Assembly: GCA_000027065.2 (NCBI GenBank) | Contig: FN543093.2 | Coordinates: 934,074-998,073 of the forward strand | Direction of reading: 5' to 3' | DNA: 64,000 nucleotides | DNA from: Cronobacter turicensis z3032 | GTDB taxonomy: Bacteria > Pseudomonadota > Gammaproteobacteria > Enterobacterales > Enterobacteriaceae | Shown: one piece after another, positions 52,226 to 61,384 of the stretch | How the letters are laid out: every line of letters begins with the position of its first letter | How positions within the stretch are numbered: the stretch's first letter is position 1 | Program-made: the position numbers and the translations under genes | Notes under the pieces: model-generated | The model's input: only the letters and a program-made list of their open reading frames with translations | Database searches by the model: none | Told to the model about the DNA's origin: nothing

Positions 52226-53161
52226 ATGAACGAGAGCGGGGCCGTGAATATCCGCGCACTTCAGCTTTTTATCAGCGTCTTTGACGGGCAGAGTTTTTCG
52301 GCGGTGGCGCGCCGGGAGGGCGTGTCGGCGTCGATGATCTCGCGCACCGTCCGCCAGCTTGAAGAGGCGCTTGGTCAGCAGCTTTTCTACCGCAATACCC
52401 GGGCGGTGATCCCGACCGAAGCGGGGCGGCTGTTCGCGCAGTACGCGCGCGGCATTACCGAGCAGTTCAGCGAGGCGCGCCGCGAACTTCAGGACCGCTC
52501 GCTTGAGCCGTCCGGGCTGCTTCGCATCAACGCGCCGGTGTTCTTCGGGCAGCGGCATATCGCGCCGTGGTTAACCGGCCTTGCGGAGCGCTACCCGCGC
52601 CTGCAACTGGCATTAACCCAGACCGACGATTACGTCGACCCGCACCGCGACGCCACCGATCTTATCGTGCGTATCGGCACGCTCACCGATTCGAGCTTTC
52701 ACGCCCGCGTGTTTTGCGAGCAGCGCTATTACTTCGCCGCCGCGCCGCGTTATCTGGCGCGCTACGGCGCGCCCGCCTCGCCGGCGGAATTTCACGCGCA
52801 CCAGTGCCTGGTTTACAGCGGTTCATCGGGGCCGAACCGCTGGCTGGCGCGCAAACCCGGCGAGCCGTGGGTGCATTACCCGGTGAGCGCGCGACTGGTG
52901 TCAAACAACGCCCATTCGCTGCTGACCGCTGCGCTCGACGGCATGGGGCTGGTGCTGTTCCCGGACTGGATGACAGGGGAGTGGCTGGCGCAGGGGAAAC
53001 TGGTGAAAGTGTTGCCGGAGTATGAGGCGGCGATTAATACCGAGGCGCAGCACATCGCGGCCATCTACCCGAACGCGCGCCACCCGCCGCTCAACGTACG
53101 CGCGGCGATAGACTACCTGGTAGAGGTCTTCGGCTCGCCGGTCTACTGGCAGCGCGACTGA
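52226..53161 (+). CDS. LysR family regulator
   Basis: A 311-residue LysR regulator with helix-turn-helix at residues about 10-50 (LFISVFDGQSFSAVARREGVSASMISRTVRQLEEALGQQLFYRNTRAV) and a C-terminal effector domain of the CrgA/AaeR-like group. AGGAG lies before the ATG at 52226. It is divergent from the DUF606 pair, which is the most likely target. The ligand is unknown. A strong terminator follows. Confidence 0.88.
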   Translation: MNESGAVNIRALQLFISVFDGQSFSAVARREGVSASMISRTVRQLEEALGQQLFYRNTRAVIPTEAGRLFAQYARGITEQFSEARRELQDRSLEPSGLLRINAPVFFGQRHIAPWLTGLAERYPRLQLALTQTDDYVDPHRDATDLIVRIGTLTDSSFHARVFCEQRYYFAAAPRYLARYGAPASPAEFHAHQCLVYSGSSGPNRWLARKPGEPWVHYPVSARLVSNNAHSLLTAALDGMGLVLFPDWMTGEWLAQGKLVKVLPEYEAAINTEAQHIAAIYPNARHPPLNVRAAIDYLVEVFGSPVYWQRD

Positions 53162-53172
53162 GCCGCGCCCAT

Positions 53173-53201
53173 AAAAAAGGGCCGCGCGGGGCGGCCCTTT
53201 T
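53173..53201. terminator. Bidirectional terminator
   Basis: AAAAGGGCCGC / GGCGGCCCTTTT with a short loop lies between the convergent LysR and AI-2E transporter genes. Confidence 0.9.
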
Positions 53202-53224
53202 AGCTTTACGTCCTTTACGGCGGT

Positions 53225-54328
53225 TTATCGAGCGTCGGGCTCTGAAGCGCCGTTCTCTTTGTTCTCAGGCAGCGCGTGCGTGCGTCCCGGGCCTGCGGAG
53301 AAGGTGTTCCAGCAGGTGACAAAGAGCGCGGCGATAAGCGGGCCGACCACGAAACCGTTAATGCCGTACACCTCCAGCCCGCCGAGCGTCGCGAGCAAAA
53401 TCAGCCAGTCCGGCATACGGATATCTTTACCCACCAGCAGCGGGCGTAGCAGGTTATCGGCAAGGCCAACCACCACCACAAAAAACGCGGTCAGCAGCAC
53501 GGCTTTGATAATCGCGCCTGTCGTGAAGAGATAAATGACGGCGGGCACCCAGATAAGCGCGGCGCCGACCGCAGGCACCAGCGACAGAAACGCCATCAGC
53601 GATCCCCAGAGAATGCTCGCGCCAATACCCGCGAAGTAAAACGCCACGCCGCCAAGCAGACCCTGCACGATGGCCACCACGACGGTGCCTTTCACCGTGG
53701 CGCGCGACACCGCGGCAAAGCGGCGGAACAGCCGCTGTTTGACTTTATCCGAGAGCGGCACGGCGTTCAGCACTACCGCCACCAGCCGCGAGCCATCCTT
53801 CAGCAGGAAAAACAGCAGATAAAGCATGATGCCGAAGCCTATCACCACGCTGAACGTGTTGCGGCTGATAAGGAAAATACTGCCCGCCACATACTGGCTT
53901 CCCTTGAGCGCGACGCCGGAGATCTTCTTCTGAATGGCGGCGGCGCTGTCGAGATGGTTTTCCGCCAGCATCTGTTGCGCCCAGTCCGGCAGAATACGCA
54001 CGCCATCCGCGAGCAGGGTCGGGAACGTGGTGTCATTGGCCTGCAAATCGGTGTACAGCGTATTGAACTCCCTGACCAGCGACGAGGCGACCACCGCCAG
54101 CGGCACAAACACCAGCACGCAGATAAGCACCACGGTTAAGAGCGAGGCAATATTGTTACGCCCGTTCATCATGTGGCAAAGGCGGCGCTTTACCGGGTAG
54201 AAGATCACGGCCAGGATAACCGCCCACAACACGGCGGAAAGATAGGGTTTTACAAGATTGAAAAACAGGATCGAAACGATAAACAGGATCAGGATAAAAA
54301 AGGCCCTGGACATCTCTTTCGAGTTCAT
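53225..54328 (-). CDS. AI-2E (TqsA/YdiK/PerM) family transporter-like membrane protein
   Basis: A 367-residue membrane protein with about eight segments. The first two lie at residues 8-28 and 31-46 (LILFIVSILFFNLVKPYLSAVLWAVILAVIFYP), and the C-terminal half has the family blocks GLLGGVAFYFAGI, LSLVPAVGAALIWVPAVIYLF, and DNLLRPLLVGKDIRMPDWLILLATLGGLEVYGINGFVVGP. Members export AI-2 or ions; the sequence differs clearly from E. coli YdiK, so I give no symbol. It is a single minus-strand gene. Confidence 0.88.
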   Translation of the reverse strand: MNSKEMSRAFFILILFIVSILFFNLVKPYLSAVLWAVILAVIFYPVKRRLCHMMNGRNNIASLLTVVLICVLVFVPLAVVASSLVREFNTLYTDLQANDTTFPTLLADGVRILPDWAQQMLAENHLDSAAAIQKKISGVALKGSQYVAGSIFLISRNTFSVVIGFGIMLYLLFFLLKDGSRLVAVVLNAVPLSDKVKQRLFRRFAAVSRATVKGTVVVAIVQGLLGGVAFYFAGIGASILWGSLMAFLSLVPAVGAALIWVPAVIYLFTTGAIIKAVLLTAFFVVVVGLADNLLRPLLVGKDIRMPDWLILLATLGGLEVYGINGFVVGPLIAALFVTCWNTFSAGPGRTHALPENKENGASEPDAR

Positions 54329-54446
54329 GGTGCGTCCTTATTGTCATTAAAAGCAGCCGGATACTACAACGTCGCGGCATCCGCTTCATCCCGGAGGGTC
54401 TTACAACCGTAGCTGAATAGTGAAGGGTTTGTCGAAGGCGAGGAGG

Positions 54447-54471
54447 CGGGGGCCAGGAAAAGGCCCCCGGC
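54447..54471 (-). terminator. Hairpin after the SulP gene
   Basis: GGGGGCC / GGCCCCC with the loop AGGAAAA lies five bases past the SulP stop on the minus strand. It has no good T-run, so it is only a possible terminator. Confidence 0.45.
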
Positions 54472-54475
54472 AGGA

Positions 54476-55945
54476 TCAGGTAACCGGCCACTGCGTCAGA
54501 CGGATGCCGCGCTGCGGCGCGTTCTGCGCGAAGTCGCTCAGGACGGCTTTGACATCCGGATCGAAGTAGTCGGCGTTGTCATGCTCGGCAATCACCACAC
54601 TCTTCTCCGGAATTTTATCCAGCAGCGCCTGTAAGCGCGGGTTATGCATAAACGTCAGGTTCTGGTGGATGCGCAGCACATAGTGATCGTCATAGCGCGC
54701 CAGCTGCAGCGCGTTGCGATGGCTGTGCCACAGGCTCAGCGCTATCTGAGCCACAAGGCCGATCCCGATACCGGCGAGCATGCCGAAGGCGATAATCCCG
54801 ATAATGGTCGCGAGAAACGGCACGTATTGCTGGGCGCCTGCGCGGAACTGCTCCACGAACAGGTGCGGCGTGGCGAGTTTATAGCCGGTGTAGAGCAATA
54901 CCGCCGCCAGGCTCGCCAGGGGAATAGTCATCAACACCTCGCGAAACCACAGCACGCAGATGAGCAGCAGCGCGCCGTGGATAAAAATCGACAGTTTGGT
55001 CTGCGCGCCGGTGCTGACGTTCACGGAACTCCTGACAATCACCGCCGTGATGGGCATCGCGCCCACGAGACCGGCCAGCAGATTACCCGCGCCCTGCGCC
55101 AGCATTTCGCGGTTTGGCGACGGCGGCGGGTTTTGCGGGCGCAGCTTTTTCAGCGCCTCCTGGCTCAGCAGCGTTTCCAGGCTCGCCACCAGCGCCAGCG
55201 TGACGGCCACCACATACACCGACGGATTGGTAAAGGCCTGCCAGGCAGGCGTCTCCAGCTCAGAGACCAGCGCGCCCAGGCTTGCGAACGCCGGCAGCGT
55301 GATAAGCGGCAGGCGTTCAAGCAGCGCGGGCGAGGTGTAGCTTAGCGCGAGGGTCGTGACGCAGCCCACCAGCACCGCCACCAGCGGGCCGGGGATCCAC
55401 GCGAGGCTTTTCACGCGCCGGAGGGTGGACGAGCCCCAGAGCGCCATGAGCAGCAGCCCGGCGGCCGCCACCGCGATAGAAACTGGCGAGAACGTGAAGC
55501 CATCGCTAAACACCGCCATCAGGCTGTTTTCATCCGCCGCGCCGAGCGCCACCGGGATCTGCTGCATGATCAGCAGCAGGCCGATCGCCGCCAGCATGCC
55601 TTTAATCACGCTGCCGGGCACCAGGGCAATAAACCGCCCGGCGCGGATAAGCCCGAATACGATTTGCAGTACGCCCGCCAGCACCAGTGCCAGTAAAAAC
55701 GCGGAAAACGAGCCGAGCGTTTCAATCGAGGCCACCACAATCGTCACCAGGCCCGCGGCCGGGCCGCTGACCGCGAAGCGCGATGGGCTCAGCGCCGTCA
55801 CCAAAAGCCCGCCGATAATGCCCGTCAGCAGGCCGACAAAGGGCGGCAGGCCGCTCGCCTGGGCGATGCCAAGGCAGAGCGGCAGGGCCACGAGAAAGAC
55901 AACCACCCCCGCCAGGCTGTCCTGGCGCAGCGTATTCATGTTCAT
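54476..55945 (-). CDS. SulP family anion (probably bicarbonate) transporter
   Basis: A 489-residue SulP transporter with 10-12 membrane segments; the signature VALPLCLGIAQASGLPPFVGLLTGIIGGLLV and SRFAVSGPAAGLVTIVV is at the N-terminal end. A short STAS-like domain with LTFMHNPRLQALLDKIPEKSVVI lies at about residues 425-489. Its ATG overlaps the beta-carbonic anhydrase stop by four bases, so the two are one unit and bicarbonate is the likely substrate, as in other SulP-carbonic anhydrase pairs. Sulfate cannot be excluded. Confidence 0.88.
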   Translation of the reverse strand: MNMNTLRQDSLAGVVVFLVALPLCLGIAQASGLPPFVGLLTGIIGGLLVTALSPSRFAVSGPAAGLVTIVVASIETLGSFSAFLLALVLAGVLQIVFGLIRAGRFIALVPGSVIKGMLAAIGLLLIMQQIPVALGAADENSLMAVFSDGFTFSPVSIAVAAAGLLLMALWGSSTLRRVKSLAWIPGPLVAVLVGCVTTLALSYTSPALLERLPLITLPAFASLGALVSELETPAWQAFTNPSVYVVAVTLALVASLETLLSQEALKKLRPQNPPPSPNREMLAQGAGNLLAGLVGAMPITAVIVRSSVNVSTGAQTKLSIFIHGALLLICVLWFREVLMTIPLASLAAVLLYTGYKLATPHLFVEQFRAGAQQYVPFLATIIGIIAFGMLAGIGIGLVAQIALSLWHSHRNALQLARYDDHYVLRIHQNLTFMHNPRLQALLDKIPEKSVVIAEHDNADYFDPDVKAVLSDFAQNAPQRGIRLTQWPVT

Positions 55946-56565
55946 ACGGCTTCCTCCCCGGTTTGTTCCGTCAGCATTTCAAGATGGCCGGACGCCAGGT
56001 CGTAGACGCAGCCGTAAACATTCAGCTCCTGGCCGCTGCGCCAGATATTGCGCACCGTGCGGGTCTGCACCAGGCGGTTAAACTGCGCGATGACGTTGGC
56101 TTCCACCAGTTGATTAAGGGTTTGCGCATCCGGCGGCGATGCGTCGCGCCCGGCGATGTGCTCTGAGAGCGCCTCGCGCAGGTGGCTGATGCGCCGGGCA
56201 AGCGACGAGGACTCCTGCGCGAGGGACATCTGCGGCAGCGTCAGCGCCGCCTGCACGCCGCCGCAACCGTAATGGCCGCACACCACAATGCGTTTTACCT
56301 TGAGGTAATGGAGCGCGTATTGCAGCACGCTCATGAAATTGTCGTCGTCGGGGTCAATCATATTGGCGATATTACGATGCACGAACAGCTCGCCAGGGTG
56401 CGAGCCGGTCAGCACTTCAGCCGGGACGCGGCTGTCGGAGCAGCCAATCCAGAGCGAGTGCGGCTGCTGCTGGTCGAGGTGTTTGCCAAAGTAATCCGGG
56501 TCCCGTTGAAGACGCTGTTGCGCCCAGCTACGGTTTTTGGCCAGAAGAGGTTTTAATGTGGTCAA
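55942..56565 (-). CDS. Beta-class carbonic anhydrase
   Basis: A protein of about 207 residues that interconverts carbon dioxide and bicarbonate. The zinc motif is complete: C and D in IGCSDSRVPAE, and H and C in CGHYGCGG, with FVHRNIANM as in the family. The start is uncertain: no in-frame ATG is suitable, and the TTG at 56565 with GGAG eight bases upstream gives an N-terminus like that of E. coli Can; a TTG at 56589 would add eight residues. It lies upstream of, and overlaps, the SulP gene. Confidence 0.9.
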   Translation of the reverse strand: MTTLKPLLAKNRSWAQQRLQRDPDYFGKHLDQQQPHSLWIGCSDSRVPAEVLTGSHPGELFVHRNIANMIDPDDDNFMSVLQYALHYLKVKRIVVCGHYGCGGVQAALTLPQMSLAQESSSLARRISHLREALSEHIAGRDASPPDAQTLNQLVEANVIAQFNRLVQTRTVRNIWRSGQELNVYGCVYDLASGHLEMLTEQTGEEAV

Positions 56566-57140
56566 AATGCTGTCTCCATGAGGATCCAACGAGCCGAATA
56601 TTGACTGCCGGTAATGGCATTCTCCGTGGACTCGTTACGACGAAATTAATAAGTAGCACTCTTCAGTGATATTTATGTCTCAGGAAAATCCTATAAGAGA
56701 AATTAAAGTTTAAAGGTTTATCAGCTTTGTAAAGTTTTAAAAGTTATGGGTAAGTAAATGCGAGTGGCGATAATAGAAACAGGAAAGTCATCAGGAATGA
56801 AATAATTAGCGTGATGATAATCATCTCAGATAAGCTATTGTTATTTTGTGGTTAATTCAGCAGGTGATTAAATTCATTTGCCAATAATACTACGCAACAA
56901 TATAGTCACGCAGGGTTTTACGTATTGGGTTAATTCGTTTTCCTGATAATAAGCGTTACTTATGTTTTAGGTGTAAGGGAAATTGGCAATCTCTTTTCTG
57001 GCGGCCTCTCCATCAGGCAGCTCACCATTGCCTGGCCGTGTATTGTGGCGAATACTCATTCCTTCACGTCAGCAACCGCCGCGGCTGTAAATACGCCTGT
57101 GTAATGGCGAGCGTAACCCAGGCCTGGCAAGGAGAACATC
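56566..57140. other. AT-rich intergenic region
   Basis: About 575 bases of low GC between the carbonic anhydrase and the AraC regulator. No reading frame is convincing. The only notable motif is GATGATAATCATC at 56813-56825. It presumably holds both divergent promoters. Confidence 0.5.
56813..56825. promoter_or_regulatory. Possible Fur-like palindrome
   Basis: GATGATAATCATC contains the core TGATAATCA of the Fur consensus; about 12 of the 19 consensus positions match. It lies some 315 bases before the AraC gene, and no iron gene adjoins it, so the function is doubtful. Confidence 0.25.
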
Positions 57141-58058
57141 ATGATCGGTGAGCTGACCTGGCGCACCAGCGCCGGTTTTCTGGAGGATTTCCTGAACGGC
57201 GATGTGATAGCCAGTAATGACGGCATGCCTGAGAGCGGCGCCAGCCTGGTGCAGCTCATCCGGCGCGAGCGCGACAACCCCGGCGTGACCGTGCCAGCCG
57301 TGGCGGAGCCGCTGCTGGTATGGATCGTCTCCGGCCAGGCGCAGGTCAGTGAACGCGAAGGCGCGGGGGAATGGGAAACGCGTCTCGCGCGGCCCGGCAC
57401 GTTTTATCTCACCGCCACCACGACGCCTTACGATATGCGCTGGACGCTGGCGGAGGGCAAGCCTTTTACCGTTATGCATATTTACCTGGCGCTGACGCTG
57501 CTGGATGACGCTTTCCGGCTGTGCCACGGCATTGCGTATGCGCAGGGGGAGATTGACGATGTCGCCGCCGATGCCGACCCGCATCTGGATAAGCTGCTCG
57601 GCTGGTGCTGGCAGGAGGTTGCACACCCGCAAAAAGGCAGCGGCGCGATACTTGCGGGCGCGTTAAAAAGCCTGGCGGTGTATCTCGTCAGGCATTACGG
57701 CAGAGCGCGGGGAGAGCGCGGCACGGCGCGCCCTCATGCGCTGCCCGCCTGGAAATTGCAGAAGGTGAAACAACATTTGCAGGCGAATCTCGCCGCGCCG
57801 TTTCATCTGCCGACGCTCGCGCAGATGTGCGGCATGAGCAGCTGGCACTTGTCGCGGCAGTTTAAACAGGCGACCGGGATGTCGCCGTCGGAGTGGTTTA
57901 TTCACCAGCGTATTCAGCGGGCGTGCCGTCTGCTGCGGGAAACGTCGCTCCCGGTGATTGATATCGCCTGCGAGGTGGGGTACGCCAGCCACAGCCACTT
58001 TTCACAGGTGTTCCGAAGGAAAACCGGAATGCAGCCGGCGGCGTACCGCCGGCGTTAG
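57141..58058 (+). CDS. AraC family regulator with cupin N-terminal domain
   Basis: A 305-residue regulator. The N-terminal cupin-type sensor covers about residues 1-170 (WIVSGQAQVSE, RPGTFYLTATTTPYDMRW). The C-terminal two helix-turn-helix motifs are at about 205-300 (FHLPTLAQMCGMSSWHLSRQFKQATGMSPSEWFIHQRIQRA and IDIACEVGYASHSHFSQVFRRKTG). It may control the convergent SDR gene next to it. GCAAGGAG lies before the ATG. The effector is unknown. Confidence 0.88.
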   Translation: MIGELTWRTSAGFLEDFLNGDVIASNDGMPESGASLVQLIRRERDNPGVTVPAVAEPLLVWIVSGQAQVSEREGAGEWETRLARPGTFYLTATTTPYDMRWTLAEGKPFTVMHIYLALTLLDDAFRLCHGIAYAQGEIDDVAADADPHLDKLLGWCWQEVAHPQKGSGAILAGALKSLAVYLVRHYGRARGERGTARPHALPAWKLQKVKQHLQANLAAPFHLPTLAQMCGMSSWHLSRQFKQATGMSPSEWFIHQRIQRACRLLRETSLPVIDIACEVGYASHSHFSQVFRRKTGMQPAAYRRR

Positions 58059-58061
58059 CCC

Positions 58062-58811
58062 TCAACTGACCGGCACCGTCATGCCGCCGTCCGCCATCAC
58101 CACCGCGCCGACGATAAAGCTCGCGCGCTCCGACGCCAGAAAGGCGGCCACTTCGGCTATCTCATGCGGTTCGGCGGCCCGCCCGATGGGCGCGCTCTGG
58201 CCGTGCCCCGCCAGGAATTCGCGCCCGTCCTCCCGAAAGTGATTGAGGATATTGGTAACGACATCGCCCGCGCCGACGGCGTTAACGCGAATGCCGTGCG
58301 GGATGCCCTCAAGCGCGGCGGTGCGGGTGAGCTGGGCCAGCGCGCCTTTCGAGGCGGCATACGCGGCGATGCCCGGAAACGTAAAGTAAGACGCATAAGA
58401 GGCGATGTTGACGATGGCCCCGCGGCCCTGCGTGGTCATCTGCTTCATCGCCTCGCGGGTATGTAAAAACGCGCCCGTGACGTTCGTCGCCATCTGCCAC
58501 TCCCACTCCTCGCGGCTCATCGCCTCGATGGGCTTGTACAGAATGCGCCCGGCATTATTGATAAGCACATCAAGTTTGCCGAAATGGCTGACCGCCAGTT
58601 CGACCGCGCGCTCCGCCGAGCCGTCCACGGAAATATCCGCCGCCAGCGGCACAATATTCTTCTGCGCCAGCGCATTGACCTCAGGGTTGATATCTTCGGC
58701 GATAATCTTCGCGCCGCGCTGGTGAAACAACGTCACCAGGGCTTTACCGATCCCGCTCGCCGCGCCCGTTACGATAACTACATTGTTTTCAAATTCATTT
58801 TGTAAAGACAT
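58062..58811 (-). CDS. Short-chain dehydrogenase/reductase (SDR)
   Basis: A 249-residue classical SDR: cofactor motif TGAASGIG, LINNAG, and the catalytic YAASK. It ends in the ADGGMTV string common in the family. The stop lies three bases from that of the convergent AraC gene. The substrate is unknown; the size and motif set fit a NAD-linked sugar or ketone reductase. Confidence 0.88.
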   Translation of the reverse strand: MSLQNEFENNVVIVTGAASGIGKALVTLFHQRGAKIIAEDINPEVNALAQKNIVPLAADISVDGSAERAVELAVSHFGKLDVLINNAGRILYKPIEAMSREEWEWQMATNVTGAFLHTREAMKQMTTQGRGAIVNIASYASYFTFPGIAAYAASKGALAQLTRTAALEGIPHGIRVNAVGAGDVVTNILNHFREDGREFLAGHGQSAPIGRAAEPHEIAEVAAFLASERASFIVGAVVMADGGMTVPVS

Positions 58812-58985
58812 TGTTTTTCTCCGGTGTTATGTGGAGCGTTAGTTATAAAAGACGTGGAAAAAGGGGCGGCGGGGGTTTTGCTGAGACTGTTGCGATTTTG
58901 CGTTTACTTTGGGCCGTCCATGACAGCGCGCGGCGATTATGAGAAGGTAGACAGATAAATCATGCTACACACAGGGACAATAACC

Positions 58986-59435
58986 ATGGCAGGGAATCTT
59001 CTCATCTGGCTGATATCGTCGGCGTTGTTGCTGGCGTATTTCTGGTTTGTGACGCTCAGAAAACCGTTTAAAACGGTGGGTAAGCACTTTCTTATTCTGC
59101 TCGGCGTCCATCTGGCGCTCAGTATCACCGCCATTCAGTTAAAAAAATCGGGCCATTTTTTGCCAGCCGAATACCGCACGGCGGGACTGTGGTTTATCAA
59201 AAGCTATATGGCAGTAGTTGCGGTGTTAATGATTAATTTTTTCGCGTCGCTGGCCGGGCAGGGTGTCGCGAAAATGGCCGCGTTTCATGAAAAATATAAC
59301 GCCGACAATCTGCACCGTCAGCCGCTACGCGCCTTTCTGCGCCATCAGTCCGGTATCGTCTGGGGATACAGAGCGCTGTTTATCGCTGGCGGGATTTACA
59401 TGCTGTGGGCGCTCTGCTTCCGGATGGGGTTGTAG
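58986..59435 (+). CDS. Small integral membrane protein
   Basis: A 149-residue protein with about four hydrophobic segments: residues 3-22 (NLLIWLISSALLLAYFWFV), 36-50 (FLILLGVHLALSITA), 73-90 (SYMAVVAVLMINFFASL) and 125-145 (ALFIAGGIYMLWALCF). The ATG at 58986 follows CAGGGAC; the in-frame start at 58962 adds eight residues. I do not recognise the family. It is a single gene. Confidence 0.65.
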   Translation: MAGNLLIWLISSALLLAYFWFVTLRKPFKTVGKHFLILLGVHLALSITAIQLKKSGHFLPAEYRTAGLWFIKSYMAVVAVLMINFFASLAGQGVAKMAAFHEKYNADNLHRQPLRAFLRHQSGIVWGYRALFIAGGIYMLWALCFRMGL

Positions 59436-59738
59436 GCCGCAAGTCGCCCCCTTAAATTTCGCAGGTTCGCAAGCGCTTTTTTTTATGAAAGAAAAATAAA
59501 ATTTTATTACCGCTAAAAAACATCGTAGCGAAAGTAACCGATTATTTTGACGGATTGAATGAAAAAGCGCCGATATCTGTCGCTCACTGCGCTGACCAGA
59601 ATCGATGAATAAGATAAAACTTAACCATCATCATAATTTTTCATAAAATCCGCGTTAAAAATGTCTGCGGGCCGTGAGCTTCAGCGTAAACTGCGTTTTC
59701 GCCAGGGATGCTACGTAAATACCAGACTGGAGGTGAAT
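59436..59738. other. Intergenic region upstream of the EAL-HDOD gene
   Basis: About 300 bases. The open frame that starts at 59661 is in phase with the HDOD gene but lacks a ribosome binding site, so it is not used. A T-run at 59478-59485 may end the preceding message. No other feature stands out. Confidence 0.45.
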
Positions 59739-60956
59739 ATGTATTCCTTTATCGCCAGGCAGCCCATCTTTGACGCCGCGCTAAATACCGTCGCGTATGA
59801 GCTGCTTTATCGCAATGGATTGACCAATACGTTTCCGCTGGTGACGGAAGAATACGCCACCAACCATCTGCTTGCGGAGCAGTTCCTCGTCACGCCGCTG
59901 CAACGCCTGGTGGGGCAACATACATCATATATTAATTTTCCTCATGAGATGATCGTCAACGGCCTGGCGCAAACGCTGCCAGCGGAAAAGGTGGTTATCG
60001 AAATTCACCAGAATGCGGCCCCGGAACCCGAGCTGTTAAAGATGGTGCGTGAGATGTACTACAAAGGGTTTCGTTTCGCGCTCGATAACTTCCGCCTCAG
60101 CGACGCATGGGCGAATTTTCTGCCGTATGTCACCATTATTAAGTTCGATATTCAGGCATTAACACCACAGGAAGTGTCAGCCTTTATCCGTGACAATAAT
60201 ATCAGCCAGCGTAAATTACTGGCGGAAAAAGTCGAAACTCGCGAACAGTTTAACCTTTACAAAGAGATGGGGTTCCAGCGTTTCCAGGGGTATTTTTACG
60301 GCGAACCGGAAATGATTAAGACCCGTAAACTGCCGGAGCAGCAGATGTTTATTCTGCAACTGCTGAATGAAGTGGTGTCGGCAAACCCGGATATGCGCAA
60401 AATAGAAGAGCTGATCAGCCGCGATGTGGCGATTACGTATAAGCTGATGCGCTATGTCAATAACATTAAATATAAGATTAATCATCACGCCAACGCGGAT
60501 GTTCTGCCCTTTCGCAATATTCTCTATTTCTTAGGATTAAGCGAGCTGCGCCGCTTTATCGCGATCCTGGCGGTGACGCACAGCAGCGAACCGGCGGTGA
60601 CGGAGCTCTTTAACTACAGCCTCGCCTGCGGGCGATTCTGCGAAATGGCGGTAGCGCACACGGGCGCCGAGATCGATGAAAACGACGCCTTTATCGCCGG
60701 GCTGTTTTCGCGGCTGGATATTATCCTCAGCGTGCCGATGGCGGTATTGATTGAGCAGATAACCGTACCGGCAATTGTGCGCGAGGCGCTCTTAAACCGT
60801 GGCGGCACGCTCGGCGCGCTGCTGAATCTCTATGAAGGCTATGAGCAGAATCACTGGCAGGGCGTTACGCAGGGGATGAAACAGCTCAATATGAGCGAAG
60901 CGCAGGTGACGCAACTCTTCCTCGAAGCGGTGGAGTGGGGCGACAGAATTATTTAA
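59739..60956 (+). CDS. Degenerate EAL plus HDOD signalling protein (YuxH/CdgJ-type)
   Basis: A 405-residue protein. Residues 1 to about 200 are an EAL-like domain: the ExLxR-type motif is kept as YELLYR, and the later LLAEKVETREQF echoes the EGVET motif, but the DDFGxG segment is replaced by LDNFRLSDAW, so diguanylate hydrolysis is unlikely. Residues about 205-400 form an HDOD domain (RKIEELISRDVAITYKLMRYVN, LGLSELRRFIAILA). Such proteins are regulators, some linked to motility. The ATG at 59739 follows GGAGG closely. Confidence 0.85.
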   Translation: MYSFIARQPIFDAALNTVAYELLYRNGLTNTFPLVTEEYATNHLLAEQFLVTPLQRLVGQHTSYINFPHEMIVNGLAQTLPAEKVVIEIHQNAAPEPELLKMVREMYYKGFRFALDNFRLSDAWANFLPYVTIIKFDIQALTPQEVSAFIRDNNISQRKLLAEKVETREQFNLYKEMGFQRFQGYFYGEPEMIKTRKLPEQQMFILQLLNEVVSANPDMRKIEELISRDVAITYKLMRYVNNIKYKINHHANADVLPFRNILYFLGLSELRRFIAILAVTHSSEPAVTELFNYSLACGRFCEMAVAHTGAEIDENDAFIAGLFSRLDIILSVPMAVLIEQITVPAIVREALLNRGGTLGALLNLYEGYEQNHWQGVTQGMKQLNMSEAQVTQLFLEAVEWGDRII

Positions 60957-60960
60957 TCCC

Positions 60961-60995
60961 GGCACCGCCGCCTGAGTCTGCCCGGTTGCGGTGCC
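60961..60995 (+). terminator. Hairpin after the EAL-HDOD gene
   Basis: GGCACCGC / GCGGTGCC arms enclose 19 bases. The long loop and lack of a T-run make this a weak terminator candidate. Confidence 0.4.
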
Positions 60996-61014
60996 AAACG
61001 TGCAACTTCCGGCA

Positions 61015-61374
61015 TTATGCCTGCGGCACGTCTGTCAGCGAAAAGTAAACCTCAAGCCCGTGCTCGCGGGCGATCTCCACATCGCGGTCCGCCCCCGTAG
61101 AGCTGCCCGGCAGGCGTAGCACCGCGTCGCATTTCGCCACCAGACGGTGCGCGACGGGATATAAAAACCGTTCGCTTATCGCATCGCCCGGTTTTTCGCT
61201 GCCTGCGGCCTGGGCGAGCGGCAGCGCGAGCCATTCGCCAATGACCGGCACGTGGCCGCGTTCAAACAGCGCGAGCGCCGCCTGTTCGAGGCGCGCCAGA
61301 TTCTGGCGCATCAGGGTTTCATCGCCGTTCGTGCCGCTGCGCCACGGGCCTGCCACCAGTATCATTTTGCTCAT
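61015..61374 (-). CDS. DUF4406 protein (nucleoside deoxyribosyltransferase-like)
   Basis: A 119-residue single-domain protein of the nucleoside 2-deoxyribosyltransferase-like class. The N-terminal MILVAGPWRSG strand-loop, PVIGEWLALPL and the late LRLPGSSTGADRDVEIAREHGLEVYF are typical of DUF4406. The Glu-rich final motif is like the active-site region of that superfamily, but the substrate is unknown. It lies ten bases downstream of nudK on the same strand, so the two probably form an operon. Confidence 0.8.
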   Translation of the reverse strand: MSKMILVAGPWRSGTNGDETLMRQNLARLEQAALALFERGHVPVIGEWLALPLAQAAGSEKPGDAISERFLYPVAHRLVAKCDAVLRLPGSSTGADRDVEIAREHGLEVYFSLTDVPQA

Positions 61375-61384
61375 GGTTTTCTCC

